Shown one piece after another: positions 34,812 to 42,329 of a stretch of 64,000 nucleotides of DNA. Numbering within the stretch: position 1 is the stretch's first letter; the number at the start of each line of letters is the position of its first letter. The notes under the pieces are model-generated. The model was given only the letters and a program-made list of their open reading frames with translations. It ran no database searches and was not told where the DNA came from. The translations under genes were made by a program, and so were the position numbers. The stretch is from Pelomonas parva (GTDB taxonomy: Bacteria; Pseudomonadota; Gammaproteobacteria; Burkholderiales; Burkholderiaceae_C), in the NCBI RefSeq assembly GCF_043555835.1, contig NZ_JBIGHV010000001.1, forward strand, positions 434,001 through 498,000. Reading direction: 5' to 3'.

Positions 34812-36023
34812 TCACCTGACGATGCCCCGCTCCCGCAACTGCGCGATCTGCTCGCCCGTCAGCCCCAGCTCCGCCAGCACCGCGTCCGAGTCCTGCCCCA
34901 GCGCCGGTGCATTGCGGCGATGCCCGCCCGGCGTGGCGGACAGCTTGGGGCAGATGCCGGGCACATCGAGGGCTCTACCGTCCGGCAACTGCACCTGCTG
35001 CAGCATGCCGCGCGCGCGGTAATGCGGGTCGGCGGCGATGTCGGCCACCGTGTAGATGCGCCCGGCCGGCACCTCGGCGCCTTCCAGCGCCTGCAGCACC
35101 TCGTCCACGGATCGTTTCGCCGCCCAGTCACTGATCGCCGCATCGATCTCGGCCACGCGGGCCACGCGACCGGCGTTGTCGGCCAGTGCCGGGTCTTGCC
35201 CCAGGTCGTCGCGCTGGATCAGCGCCATCAGCCGGCGGAAGATGCTGTCGCCGTTGCCGGCGATCAGCGCATAGCTGCCATCGGCGCAGCGGTAGGCGTT
35301 GCTCGGCGCGATGCCCGGCATGGCGCTGCCGGCCGGTTCGCGCACCGCGCCGAAGGCGCTGTACTCGGGCAGCAGGCTTTCCATGCAATTGAATACGGCC
35401 TCGTACAGCGCCACGTCGATGACCTGCCCCTGGCCCGTGGCATGGCGGTGCTGCAGCGCCAGCAGGATGCCGATGACGCCGTGCAGCGCGGCCAGCGTGT
35501 CGCCGATGCTGACGCCCGTGCGCACCGGCACGCGGCCGGGCTCGGCGGTCAGGTGGCGCAACCCGGCCATCGCCTCGGCCACGGCGGCGAAGCCCGGCCG
35601 GTCGCGGTAGGGGCCGGTCTGCCCGTAGCCGCTGACACGCAGCACGATCAGCCGTGGGTTGGCGGCCAGCAGCTCGTCCGGGCCCAGGCCCCAGCCCTCC
35701 AGCGCGCCGGGGCGGAAGTTCTCGATCAGCACGTCGGCCTCGGCGGCGAGGCGGCGCACGATGCCCTGCCCCTCGGGCGTGCGCAGGTCCAGCGCCAGCG
35801 AGCGCTTGTTGCGCGACTGCACCTGCCACCACACCGACGTGCCGTCCAGCAGCAGCCGCCACTTGCGCAGCGGGTCGCCGGCGCCGGGTGGTTCGATCTT
35901 GATGACCTCGGCGCCGAAGTCGGCCAGCGTCTTGGCTGCGAACGGTCCGGCGATGAGTTGGCCCAGCTCGACGACCTTGAGGCCGGCGAGAGCGGCGGGG
36001 GTGGGAAACGAGTCAACAGTCAT
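34812..36023 (-). CDS. CaiB/BaiF CoA-transferase family protein (family III)
   Basis: A 403-residue family III CoA transferase. It has the N-terminal LAGLKVVELGQLIAGPFAAKTLADFGAEVIKIE, the block QSRNKRSLALDLRTPEGQGIVRRL, ENFRPGALEGWGLG, and GVSIGDTLAALHGVIGILLAL, where IGD provides the catalytic Asp. Donor and acceptor acids are unknown; alpha-methylacyl-CoA racemase-like or formyl/succinyl-CoA transferase activity are the usual options. The upstream boundary at 36023 fits the family N-terminus. The 171 bases between cld and this gene show no recognisable feature. Confidence 0.85.
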   Translation of the reverse strand: MTVDSFPTPAALAGLKVVELGQLIAGPFAAKTLADFGAEVIKIEPPGAGDPLRKWRLLLDGTSVWWQVQSRNKRSLALDLRTPEGQGIVRRLAAEADVLIENFRPGALEGWGLGPDELLAANPRLIVLRVSGYGQTGPYRDRPGFAAVAEAMAGLRHLTAEPGRVPVRTGVSIGDTLAALHGVIGILLALQHRHATGQGQVIDVALYEAVFNCMESLLPEYSAFGAVREPAGSAMPGIAPSNAYRCADGSYALIAGNGDSIFRRLMALIQRDDLGQDPALADNAGRVARVAEIDAAISDWAAKRSVDEVLQALEGAEVPAGRIYTVADIAADPHYRARGMLQQVQLPDGRALDVPGICPKLSATPGGHRRNAPALGQDSDAVLAELGLTGEQIAQLRERGIVR

Positions 36024-36132
36024 GGCGGAAAGTGTCCGGCGGCGCACCGGCGCAGTCCCTGCGGAGTTGACGCGGCTTGACTTGGCGGCGTGCGAAGCCG
36101 GCCGCCCGCTGAGCCGACGCCAGAATCCGCCC

Positions 36133-36747
36133 ATGCCTGACTCCGCCACCATCGACCACGATCCGCATGCCGAAGCGCGCGACCATCTGGCGCGCTACCT
36201 GGCCCAGTTCCCGAACGAACAGGCCGGCCTGGCTGCACTGACCGATCAACTGCTGAACGATGCAGGCGATGTCTTCGCTCGCAGCAACATGCGCGGGCAC
36301 ATCACCACCAGCGCCATCGTGTACGACCCGTGCGCCGATGCCGTGTTGATGATTCACCACGCCGCGCTCGACCGCTGGCTTCAGCCTGGCGGCCACCATG
36401 AGGGCGCACAGCCGCTACAGGCCTCGGCCGCCCGCGAAGCGGCCGAGGAAACCGGCGTCGCTCCGTTGGACATCTGGCCCCATGGACCTTTTCGCGACCT
36501 CCCGCTGGACATCGACAGCCACGCCATCCCGGAGCGCCCGGCGAAGGGCGAGAGCGCCCACGTCCACCACGACTACATCTACCTGTTCTCCGCAGACAGC
36601 CGCACCGCGCTGCGGCCCGACGCTGCGGAAGTGACTGCGGCGCGCTGGGTGCCGCGTGCTGAGTTCGCCGTGATGCCCGAAGCCCGCTTCGCGCGGCTCG
36701 CGGCCAAGATCGCCTCGCTGCGAAAGCCGACGGCCCCCTCCGCATAG
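36133..36747 (+). CDS. NUDIX hydrolase
   Basis: A 204-residue protein with a Nudix box from GGHHEGAQPLQ to REAAEETGV. The REAAEE core with its metal-binding glutamates is intact, but the first Glu of the consensus (box position 7) is Gln, while a Glu sits three positions earlier. An N-terminal helical extension of about 50 residues precedes the fold. Substrates of such proteins are usually nucleoside diphosphate derivatives; none can be assigned. It is divergent from the CoA transferase gene. Confidence 0.85.
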   Translation: MPDSATIDHDPHAEARDHLARYLAQFPNEQAGLAALTDQLLNDAGDVFARSNMRGHITTSAIVYDPCADAVLMIHHAALDRWLQPGGHHEGAQPLQASAAREAAEETGVAPLDIWPHGPFRDLPLDIDSHAIPERPAKGESAHVHHDYIYLFSADSRTALRPDAAEVTAARWVPRAEFAVMPEARFARLAAKIASLRKPTAPSA

Positions 36748-36764
36748 CCTGCAACATCCGCCGC

Positions 36765-37934
36765 ATGAAAGTCTTTCTTTCGCTGTCGCTCGCGCTGCAG
36801 GCCCTGACCGCTGGGGCGCAGCCCCCGCCCTATCGGGTCAAGCCCGGCCTGTGGGAACCGTCCGAGGCCAACCTGGGGCTGAAGAAGGCGGCCGGCACGC
36901 AGACCGTCACCGTCTTTCGGCCACAGACAGCGAGCGATGGCGCCTTCAACAACGGCGTGGTGTTGATGCCGTTCAAGGGCCGGCTGTATGCGCAGTGGCA
37001 GTCCTCGGCCCGGGACGAGGATGCGCCGGACACGCGCGTGCTGTACGCCGTGTCGGAAGACGGCCTGCGGTGGAGCGCACCGCAGGTGCTCGCAACAGCC
37101 GGCCAAGGCGGTGAGATGCGCTCGAGTGGCGGCTGGTGGACCGATGGGAAGACACTGGTGGCCTACCTGAACATCTGGCCGACGGGCTTCCAGTCCGGCG
37201 ACGGCGGCCACACCGCCTACCGCCTCAGCACCGATGGGCAGGCCTGGGGCCAGCCCCAGCGCGTCACGGGCGCCGACGGCCGGCCGGTGGAGGGCATCAT
37301 CGAGCAGGACCCGCACCGGCTGCCGGGCGGCCGCATCCTGACGGCCTTCCACCTGCAGCCGGGCCTGATCGCCGCGCCCTTCTGGACCGACGACCCGCTC
37401 GGGCTGACCGGCTGGCAACGCGGGCGCATGGCGAACCTGCCGCACGACACCAACAAGGTCAGCCGCGAGCTGGAGCCCAGCCTGTTCCTGCGCGGCAATT
37501 GCGCCGTCATGGTGTTCCGCGACCAGGCGTCGAGCTTTCGGCAACTGGCTTCCGAGAGCTGCGACCGCGGCGAAAACTGGACCCCGCCGGTGCCGACCGA
37601 CATGCCCGATTCACGCGCCAAGCAGAGCGCCGGCAACCTGCCGGATAGCGGAGGCTCCGTGGGCCCGGCCTTCATCGTCAACAACCCCAGCGGCGACAAG
37701 CTGCGCCTGCCGCTGGCCATCACGCTGAGCGACGACGGGCGCCTCTTCTCCCGCACCTTCCTGCTGCGCGGCGCGGACGAACTGCCGCCCCTGAGGTTCG
37801 AGGGCCGCTACAAGCGCGTCGGCTACCACTACCCCAAGAGCGCGGTGTGGCAAGGGCACCTGTACGTCGGCTACAGCACGCACAAGGAGACGGTGGATGT
37901 CACACGCGTGCCGCTAGGCAGCTTGCAGAGATAG
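36765..37934 (+). CDS. Secreted sialidase/neuraminidase-like (BNR-repeat) protein
   Basis: A 389-residue exported protein with a short signal peptide (VFLSLSLALQALTAGAQ). It has repeated Asp-box-like units (VSEDGLRWSAPQ, STDGQAWGQPQ, SESCDRGENWTPP, SDDGRLFSRT) typical of six-bladed sialidase propellers. The catalytic Tyr/Glu pair could not be located with confidence, so enzymatic sialidase activity is not claimed. It begins 17 bases after the NUDIX gene. A 60-base near-copy of part of this gene (37437-37496) occurs at 39736-39795. Confidence 0.7.
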   Translation: MKVFLSLSLALQALTAGAQPPPYRVKPGLWEPSEANLGLKKAAGTQTVTVFRPQTASDGAFNNGVVLMPFKGRLYAQWQSSARDEDAPDTRVLYAVSEDGLRWSAPQVLATAGQGGEMRSSGGWWTDGKTLVAYLNIWPTGFQSGDGGHTAYRLSTDGQAWGQPQRVTGADGRPVEGIIEQDPHRLPGGRILTAFHLQPGLIAAPFWTDDPLGLTGWQRGRMANLPHDTNKVSRELEPSLFLRGNCAVMVFRDQASSFRQLASESCDRGENWTPPVPTDMPDSRAKQSAGNLPDSGGSVGPAFIVNNPSGDKLRLPLAITLSDDGRLFSRTFLLRGADELPPLRFEGRYKRVGYHYPKSAVWQGHLYVGYSTHKETVDVTRVPLGSLQR

Positions 37935-37951
37935 GCGGCACCGCCGCTTGA

Positions 37952-37989
37952 GCTTGATTTAGGGCAACGCTGAAACAAGTGAATCAAGC
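37952..37989. repeat. Inverted repeat with 8-bp arms downstream of the sialidase-like gene
   Basis: GCTTGATT (37952-37959) and AATCAAGC (37982-37989) are perfect complements around a 22-base loop. It lies 17 bases after the stop codon of the sialidase-like gene. It could be a terminator-like hairpin or the remnant of a small mobile repeat; no T-run follows. The rest of the gap to 38064 holds nothing recognised. Confidence 0.4.
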
Positions 37990-38064
37990 CCGCATGGCGC
38001 AGCAGCACGCTTGCAACGGCCGCCATCCACAGTGGCGGCATTCCCACTTGAGCGTTCGCACCCC

Positions 38065-39078
38065 ATGAGATTTCATGTCATCGCAGGCTGGACCCTGCTG
38101 GCGCTGGAAGCGCTCTTCGTGATGATGCTCGCGCTGCAGAAGAACATGGGCGACGACGCCGCCGGCCGCGGCATGGCCACCGGCTTCGCGATGCTGCTCG
38201 CGCCCGTTGTGCTGGTGGCCGCTGCGCTGTTGTGGTGGGGCAGCCGCAGCGGCGGCACGACCCTGGCCTGGTGGCTGGGGTTCTGCATCGTCGCCTCTCC
38301 GGTTGCCTACGGCGCGACCACCTTCTCCGCCGGCATGCTGAAGAAGATCGACCGCAGCATGTGGCGCGCCCAGCAAGGCCGCTTTGCGGACAGCCAGCTC
38401 ACCGAACTGGCGCGCGCCATCGATGCACAGGATGCCCCAGGCGTGCAGCGCCTGCTGGCCGCCGGCCCGCCCGACTGGACTGCCCGCGACCGCTGGGGCC
38501 GCACGCTGCTAGGCCACGCCATCGTCCAGGCGGTGTCCGACTATGGCGACCCGTCACGCGCCGAGTTCGTGCGGCTGCTGCTGGCAGCCGGGGCGCCACC
38601 GGCTGCCAACGCCATTGCCGCCGAGGCGAGCATGGCGTCGGTAAGCGAGCACAACCTCGTCTATCACCTGTATGGCGTCCACAACGCAAATGCCTTGGCG
38701 GTGATGGACATGGTGCTGTCGGCAGGCGCCAGCGTGGACGTGGTGGACGAGGACGGGCGGCCGATCTACTACTCGACCTACACGGTGCTGCCTGCGCTCG
38801 AGATCCTGGCCCGGCATGGCGCCGACTTCACGCGGCTGGACCCGCGCAGCGACCGCCTGCACCACAACGCGCTGATGAACGCGGTGTCGATGCAGATGTG
38901 GCCCGCCGCCCTCTTCTTCCTCAAGCAAGGGCTCTCGCCCGACCATGTCGCGCCCGACGGGCAGAGCATGCGCACCATCCTCGCCGAAGTGGACGCGCCC
39001 GGGAGCAGCTACTACGGTGACGACGGCATTGCGCACAGCGCGTTTTTGGCGGAGCTGGCCAGGCAGCCAGTCAAGTGA
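38065..39078 (+). CDS. Membrane-anchored ankyrin-repeat-like protein
   Basis: A 337-residue protein. Two hydrophobic helices (about residues 4-24 and 33-55) plus a third (about 67-90) anchor it in the inner membrane. The rest resembles ankyrin repeats: DAQDAPGVQRLLAAGPPDWTARDRWGRTLLGHAI, FVRLLLAAGAPPAANAIA, VMDMVLSAGASVDVVDEDGRPI and ALEILARHGADFTRLD. Ankyrin repeats mediate protein binding, sometimes with an immunity role beside a toxin, but no toxin partner is adjacent. The start at 38065 sits at the first transmembrane helix. Confidence 0.68.
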   Translation: MRFHVIAGWTLLALEALFVMMLALQKNMGDDAAGRGMATGFAMLLAPVVLVAAALLWWGSRSGGTTLAWWLGFCIVASPVAYGATTFSAGMLKKIDRSMWRAQQGRFADSQLTELARAIDAQDAPGVQRLLAAGPPDWTARDRWGRTLLGHAIVQAVSDYGDPSRAEFVRLLLAAGAPPAANAIAAEASMASVSEHNLVYHLYGVHNANALAVMDMVLSAGASVDVVDEDGRPIYYSTYTVLPALEILARHGADFTRLDPRSDRLHHNALMNAVSMQMWPAALFFLKQGLSPDHVAPDGQSMRTILAEVDAPGSSYYGDDGIAHSAFLAELARQPVK

Positions 39079-39085
39079 CGAACCC

Positions 39086-39117
39086 GTAGGTTGGGGTGAG
39101 CAAAGCGAACCCCAACG
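39086..39117 (+). repeat. REP element, left of the RAYT gene
   Basis: Begins GTAGGTTGGGGTGAGC and closes with GAACCCCAACG; the GTTGGGG/CCCCAAC arms form a hairpin. Two further copies at 39654-39685 (direct) and 39702-39732 (inverted) flank the other side of the RAYT transposase gene. Confidence 0.85.
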
Positions 39118-39119
39118 CT

Positions 39120-39644
39120 TCATTCACGCGCATCGATATCCGCATTCCCCACGCTCGCCCACGCGGCGTCGATGACGCCTTCACGAATAAGGCGATGAAT
39201 ACTGGAGTGCGGCCACTCGGCCGCCCGCTGGACCCAGCCGTGCTTGACCGGATTGAAGTGGATGTAGTCCACGTGGCGCTCGAAATCGGCGTCATCGCGA
39301 ATGAGGTGTTCCCAGTAACGCCGCTGCCAAAGGCCACGTTCACCCTTGACTGCGCGGCTGGCGCTGATGCGCTCGCCTTGCGGTATCCGACGCGAGAAGC
39401 CCTGCTTGATGAGCATGATGCGCGTGGCGAAGTCGGCGTCTTCGCGCGGCAGCGTCATCAGCAGATGCAGGTGATCGGGCAGCACGACGATGGCGTCCAG
39501 GACGAATGGGCGTGACCGGCGGACGATGCGGAAGCTGTCCCGCAATGCGCCGATGTGCTCGGTCAGCAAATGGCCGCTGCGGTCGGCCGCATTCAGCGTG
39601 AAGAAGTAGGTGGCACCCGGCGTGTCGGCGCGGCGGTAGCGCAT
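39120..39644 (-). CDS. REP-associated tyrosine transposase (RAYT, Y1/HUH family)
   Basis: A 174-residue single-domain Y1-transposase-like protein. The metal-binding HUH motif is DHLHLLMTLP and the catalytic Tyr is expected in RHVDYIHFNPVKHGW, both intact; YWEHLIRDD is also conserved. RAYTs process palindromic REP sequences as single-stranded DNA and are usually domesticated single-copy genes. The ATG at 39644 begins MRYRRADTPGATYFFTLN, the standard RAYT start. It is flanked on both sides by matching REP copies. Confidence 0.92.
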   Translation of the reverse strand: MRYRRADTPGATYFFTLNAADRSGHLLTEHIGALRDSFRIVRRSRPFVLDAIVVLPDHLHLLMTLPREDADFATRIMLIKQGFSRRIPQGERISASRAVKGERGLWQRRYWEHLIRDDADFERHVDYIHFNPVKHGWVQRAAEWPHSSIHRLIREGVIDAAWASVGNADIDARE

Positions 39645-39653
39645 CGGATTTGC

Positions 39654-39732
39654 GTAGGTTGGGGTGAACCCAGTGAACCCCAACGAATCGCGGCGGTCAA
39701 ACGTTGGGGTTCGCAGGCTCACCCCAACCTAC
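39654..39732. repeat. REP pair in inverted orientation (BIME-like), right of the RAYT gene
   Basis: Two REP units face each other: 39654-39685 (direct) and 39702-39732 (inverted), separated by 16 bases, each a GTTGGGG/CCCCAAC hairpin. With the copy at 39086-39117 they bracket the transposase. The outer ends of the pair could also base-pair into a larger cruciform. Confidence 0.85.
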
Positions 39733-39735
39733 GGG

Positions 39736-39795
39736 CTGCCGCACGACAACAGCAAGGTCAGCCGCGAGATCGAACCCAGCCTGTTCCTGCGCGCC
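39736..39795 (+). pseudogene. 60-base remnant of a second sialidase-like gene
   Basis: The stretch encodes LPHDNSKVSREIEPSLFLRA, against LPHDTNKVSRELEPSLFLRG in the sialidase-like gene at 36765-37934. At DNA level I count 54 of 60 identical bases with 37437-37496. Nothing before or after matches that gene, so it is a fossil of a deleted paralogue or of an imported fragment, joined directly to the REP pair. Confidence 0.75.
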
Positions 39796-39855
39796 TGCCC
39801 CGCTTGCCCATGCGGCATTGAACCCATGCAGGGCTTCCACTCTTCTGAACGAACC

Positions 39856-39903
39856 ATGTTTGAGATAAAAAAGATCTACTACCAACCTGCATGCAATGTT
39901 TGA
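39856..39903 (+). CDS. Possible 15-codon leader ORF before the AT-rich unknown gene
   Basis: ATG at 39856 opens MFEIKKIYYQPACNV and stops at 39901-39903, overlapping the start codon of the next gene by eight bases. The stop-start overlap could couple translation, since the large gene has no clear ribosome site of its own. Nothing else supports translation; it may be chance in AT-rich DNA. Confidence 0.25.
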   Translation: MFEIKKIYYQPACNV

Positions 39904-41095
39904 ACAAATCGTCCTTCGACGTTCACAGTCCAACCAACCAATCTCAGCAGGAGAGATAGCGCAGGCGCTTCTTTTCTACCAAAAAGTTCACCTATTCCTA
40001 GAAAGACAGAGCGTAGTTCATCTAATAAAACAAATTGGCCCTCGTCCGTTATTAGATTTACTCCGTCGACCTGATGTTTCAGCCGTTTATTCAGAAGAAT
40101 TATTGTGCGTAGTAACCAACACGTACAACAGCATGGAATTTCATTCCTTCGCAGCGTTCACGACGGTTGGATTTGAAGAAAAACGCTACAAGAACTCCGA
40201 AGACACATTGCGCCACGATCTCGCTCGAGCCGGGATTGACGATCAAGTTGCAAAGGCGTTTGCCAGCGGCTTTCTCAAACTAGTACCTATTCGAAAACTA
40301 TCCGGAAAACACTACGCACCGGATGGCCTTCCCAAAGCCACAAAAAAAGAGGTCAGCGATTCAGCGTTGTTGCATGCGGCTGCGAAAATAGTGCTTTCCA
40401 CGATCGCACCAAAATACAAGCTACCAGACCCCATTCAATTCGACATCATCGACACCGACAAAGATGGTTTTGTTTTATTTAACAATCTAGATTGGCAGCA
40501 TGTTGATTCAGCATACGAAAATAGACCAACTCCTGCAGACAAAATAACTCCTGCACTCGTTTTAGAGCACATCCAGCAATCAATTTCAGACATGATGCTA
40601 GCAGCGCACTATGGGGGTTATTTCATCACTTCGTCGCAATCATCAAGAATCGCACAAACGAAATACGAACACATAGCGAAGCGAGCTCAAAAGAATTCAG
40701 CCATGCAAACGGAATTTTTTGACATCGTTTTACCAGAAATCCCCTCCATCGCCCAGCAAATAGACTCTGGAGATCGCAATTTTCCTGAATTCCTTAAGCT
40801 AATGAAAAAAGCTCAGAAATTTAAAAATTGGCTTGGAGCAGGAAATCCCGACGAAGGCCTTGTTCGCGAATATATAAAATCTCAATCCAAACAGGATTGG
40901 ACTGAATCCTTCCCCACCAAAATGGGCAGATTTTTATTTACTTCATGGGTAGATGGCGGATTAGCCGCAGGCAATCCACTCGATCCGACAGGCCCTGCAG
41001 GGGCGTTTGACTCTTTCCTGTTTGATCGCATCTTCAAGGGATGGCGACCGAACCATTTCATCGAAGACCGATTGAAGCCATTTCTTAGAGGTTGA
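39896..41095 (+). CDS. AT-rich gene for a 399-residue protein of unrecognised family, probable recent acquisition
   Basis: The gene is visibly AT-rich with A/T-ending codons, unlike every neighbour. I do not recognise the family. Seen: an N-terminal helical region (ISAGEIAQALLFYQKVHLFLERQSVVHLIKQIG), a charged middle part (RKLSGKHYAPDGLPKATKKEV), a long helical stretch around 215-330, and a conserved-looking C-terminus with FTSWVDGG, GPAGAFDSFLFDRI, FKGWRPNHFIED. No signal peptide or clear transmembrane helix was seen. Position between a RAYT/REP element and a duplicated ureC end, beside toxin-antitoxin genes, fits an accessory or defence-type role, which is inference only. Confidence 0.75.
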   Translation: MFEQIVLRRSQSNQPISAGEIAQALLFYQKVHLFLERQSVVHLIKQIGPRPLLDLLRRPDVSAVYSEELLCVVTNTYNSMEFHSFAAFTTVGFEEKRYKNSEDTLRHDLARAGIDDQVAKAFASGFLKLVPIRKLSGKHYAPDGLPKATKKEVSDSALLHAAAKIVLSTIAPKYKLPDPIQFDIIDTDKDGFVLFNNLDWQHVDSAYENRPTPADKITPALVLEHIQQSISDMMLAAHYGGYFITSSQSSRIAQTKYEHIAKRAQKNSAMQTEFFDIVLPEIPSIAQQIDSGDRNFPEFLKLMKKAQKFKNWLGAGNPDEGLVREYIKSQSKQDWTESFPTKMGRFLFTSWVDGGLAAGNPLDPTGPAGAFDSFLFDRIFKGWRPNHFIEDRLKPFLRG

Positions 41096-41098
41096 GCC

Positions 41099-41461
41099 TT
41101 AGAACAAGAAATACCTCTGCGCCATCGGCAACTCCTTCGCCGGCTCGCAGGTCAGCAGCACGCCGTCCGCCCTCACCTCGTAGGTCTGCGCGTCGATCTC
41201 CATGACCGGCAGGTAGTTGTTGAGCAGCATGTCGGCCTTCTTCACCGAGCGGCAGCCCTTCACCGGCACCAGCGTCTTGGCCAGGCCCAGCTTCTCGACG
41301 TGCGCCTGGCCCGACTGGCTCACAAACGTCAGCGAGCCCTGCTGCAGCGCCGCGCCGAACGAGCCGAACATTGGCCGGTAGTGCACCGGCTGCGGCGTCC
41401 GGATGGAGGCTTTCGCGTCGCCCATCGCGGCGGCGGCGATGAAGCCGCCTTTCAGGATCAG
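41099..41461 (-). pseudogene. ureC 3'-terminal fragment, copy A (363 bp)
   Basis: Homologous to 43046-43408 of the intact ureC. It encodes its last 108 residues from an ATG at 41425 (MGDAKASIRTPQ...) to RYFLF, with three amino-acid differences from intact UreC over that stretch and several synonymous base changes. Homology stops abruptly at AGGATCAG (41454-41461). It carries no active-site nickel ligands, so no urease activity is possible. It sits directly after the stop codon of the AT-rich gene, which is on the opposite strand. Confidence 0.93.
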
Positions 41462-41501
41462 TGGGATTCAGGGTCAGGGCTCAAACTTCAACCCATCAGC
41501 C

Positions 41502-41801
41502 TCAAACCGGCTGAGCCACCAACTTGACCCCCAGCGCCGCACACACCCGCTGGATGGTGTCAAACCGCGGCCGGGCGCCGGGCCGCAGCGCCTTGTAGAG
41601 CGCTTCGCGCCCTATGCCGCTGGCCTCGGCCATTTGTGTCATGCCGCGCGCCTTGGCGGCGACGCCCAGCGCGTGCGCCAACTCGCCAGCATCACCCTCG
41701 GCCAGCACCTGGTTCAGGTACTCGACGATATCGGCCTCATCCGCGAGTTGCTCAGCCATGTCAAAGACGGGCAGGTCGGCCAGCTTGGTTTTCTTGCTCA
41801 T
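41502..41801 (-). CDS. HigA-like antitoxin with helix-turn-helix (addiction module antidote)
   Basis: A 99-residue antidote of the family that pairs with RelE/HigB-like killers. The helix-turn-helix is ARGMTQMAEASGIGREALYKALRPG, followed by PRFDTIQRVCAALGVKL. The N-terminal part (FDMAEQLADEADIVEYLNQVLAEGD) is typical of this antidote family. It lies six bases downstream of the toxin gene, the reverse order typical of higBA-type modules. Confidence 0.88.
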   Translation of the reverse strand: MSKKTKLADLPVFDMAEQLADEADIVEYLNQVLAEGDAGELAHALGVAAKARGMTQMAEASGIGREALYKALRPGARPRFDTIQRVCAALGVKLVAQPV

Positions 41802-41807
41802 GGTTCG

Positions 41808-42104
41808 TCACTCCTCAAGGGTCAGGGCCAAGGCCTGGGCGGCCGCGATGTCCGACTGCTGGGTGGACTTGTCGCCACCACCCAGCATCACGATCACCAC
41901 GTCGCCCCGCTGCACGTAGTACATGCGCCAGCCCGGGCCGAAGAGCTCGCGCATCTCCATCACCCCCTGGCCCACGGGCTTCACATCACCCAGCAGCCCC
42001 CGTTGGACCTTGTCCAGGCGCCGGGCCAGTCGGATGCGCGTCGCGCGGTCCTTGAGGCCTTGCAGCCAGTCCGAGAACTCGGGGGTGAGCAGGACTTGGT
42101 ACAT
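41808..42104 (-). CDS. RelE/ParE-superfamily toxin (HigB-like addiction module killer)
   Basis: A 98-residue toxin of the phage Gp49/HigB-like group. Diagnostic blocks are FSDWLQGLKDRATRIRLARRLDKVQRGLLGDVKPVGQGVMEMRE-type sequence and FGPGWRMYYVQRGDVVIVMLGGGDKSTQ. Members cleave ribosome-bound mRNA. It precedes its antitoxin by six bases and is preceded by a perfect inverted repeat. The module sits between two ureC tail fragments. Confidence 0.88.
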   Translation of the reverse strand: MYQVLLTPEFSDWLQGLKDRATRIRLARRLDKVQRGLLGDVKPVGQGVMEMRELFGPGWRMYYVQRGDVVIVMLGGGDKSTQQSDIAAAQALALTLEE

Positions 42105-42113
42105 GCGCCTAGT

Positions 42114-42129
42114 GTATTCGCTCGAATAC
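42114..42129. promoter_or_regulatory. Perfect inverted repeat, probable autoregulatory operator of the toxin-antitoxin pair
   Basis: GTATTCG-CT-CGAATAC has two perfect 7-bp arms with a two-base spacer, 10 bases upstream of the toxin start codon. The position and symmetry fit binding by the helix-turn-helix antitoxin. It is an AT-leaning island in GC-rich DNA, also suitable as a -10 region. Confidence 0.6.
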
Positions 42130-42141
42130 GCCAGCGCGAAT

Positions 42142-42305
42142 CCTGCGTCACGCCACCCCGGCGCTCAGAACAAGAAATACCTCTGCGCCATCGGCAACTC
42201 CTTCGCCGGCTCGCAGGTCAGCAGCACGCCGTCCGCCCGCGCCTCGTAGGTCTGCGCGTCGATCTCCATGACCGGCAGGTAGTTGTTGAGCGGCATGTCG
42301 GCCTT
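42142..42305 (-). pseudogene. ureC 3'-terminal fragment, copy B, with downstream flank
   Basis: Bases 42165-42305 match the last 141 bases of ureC coding sequence including the stop codon. Unlike copy A the match continues past the stop: CCTGCGTCACGC at 42142-42153 equals 43024-43035 downstream of intact ureC, at nearly the same distance. The fragment ends abruptly after GTCGGCCTT. It lies between the toxin promoter and the DUF4844 gene. Confidence 0.9.
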
Positions 42306-42329
42306 ATCGACCAAACAATGCTCTAAAGC

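Noticed and set aside
34812..36152. Longer N-terminus for the CoA transferase
   Set aside because: The extra 43 residues before 36023 are Arg/Ser-rich, unconserved, and overlap the start of the divergent NUDIX gene.
41099..41425. Functional small urease-related protein encoded by ureC fragment A
   Set aside because: It is only the C-terminal 108 residues of UreC, without nickel ligands, and no start signal of its own was evident; treated as a pseudogene fragment.
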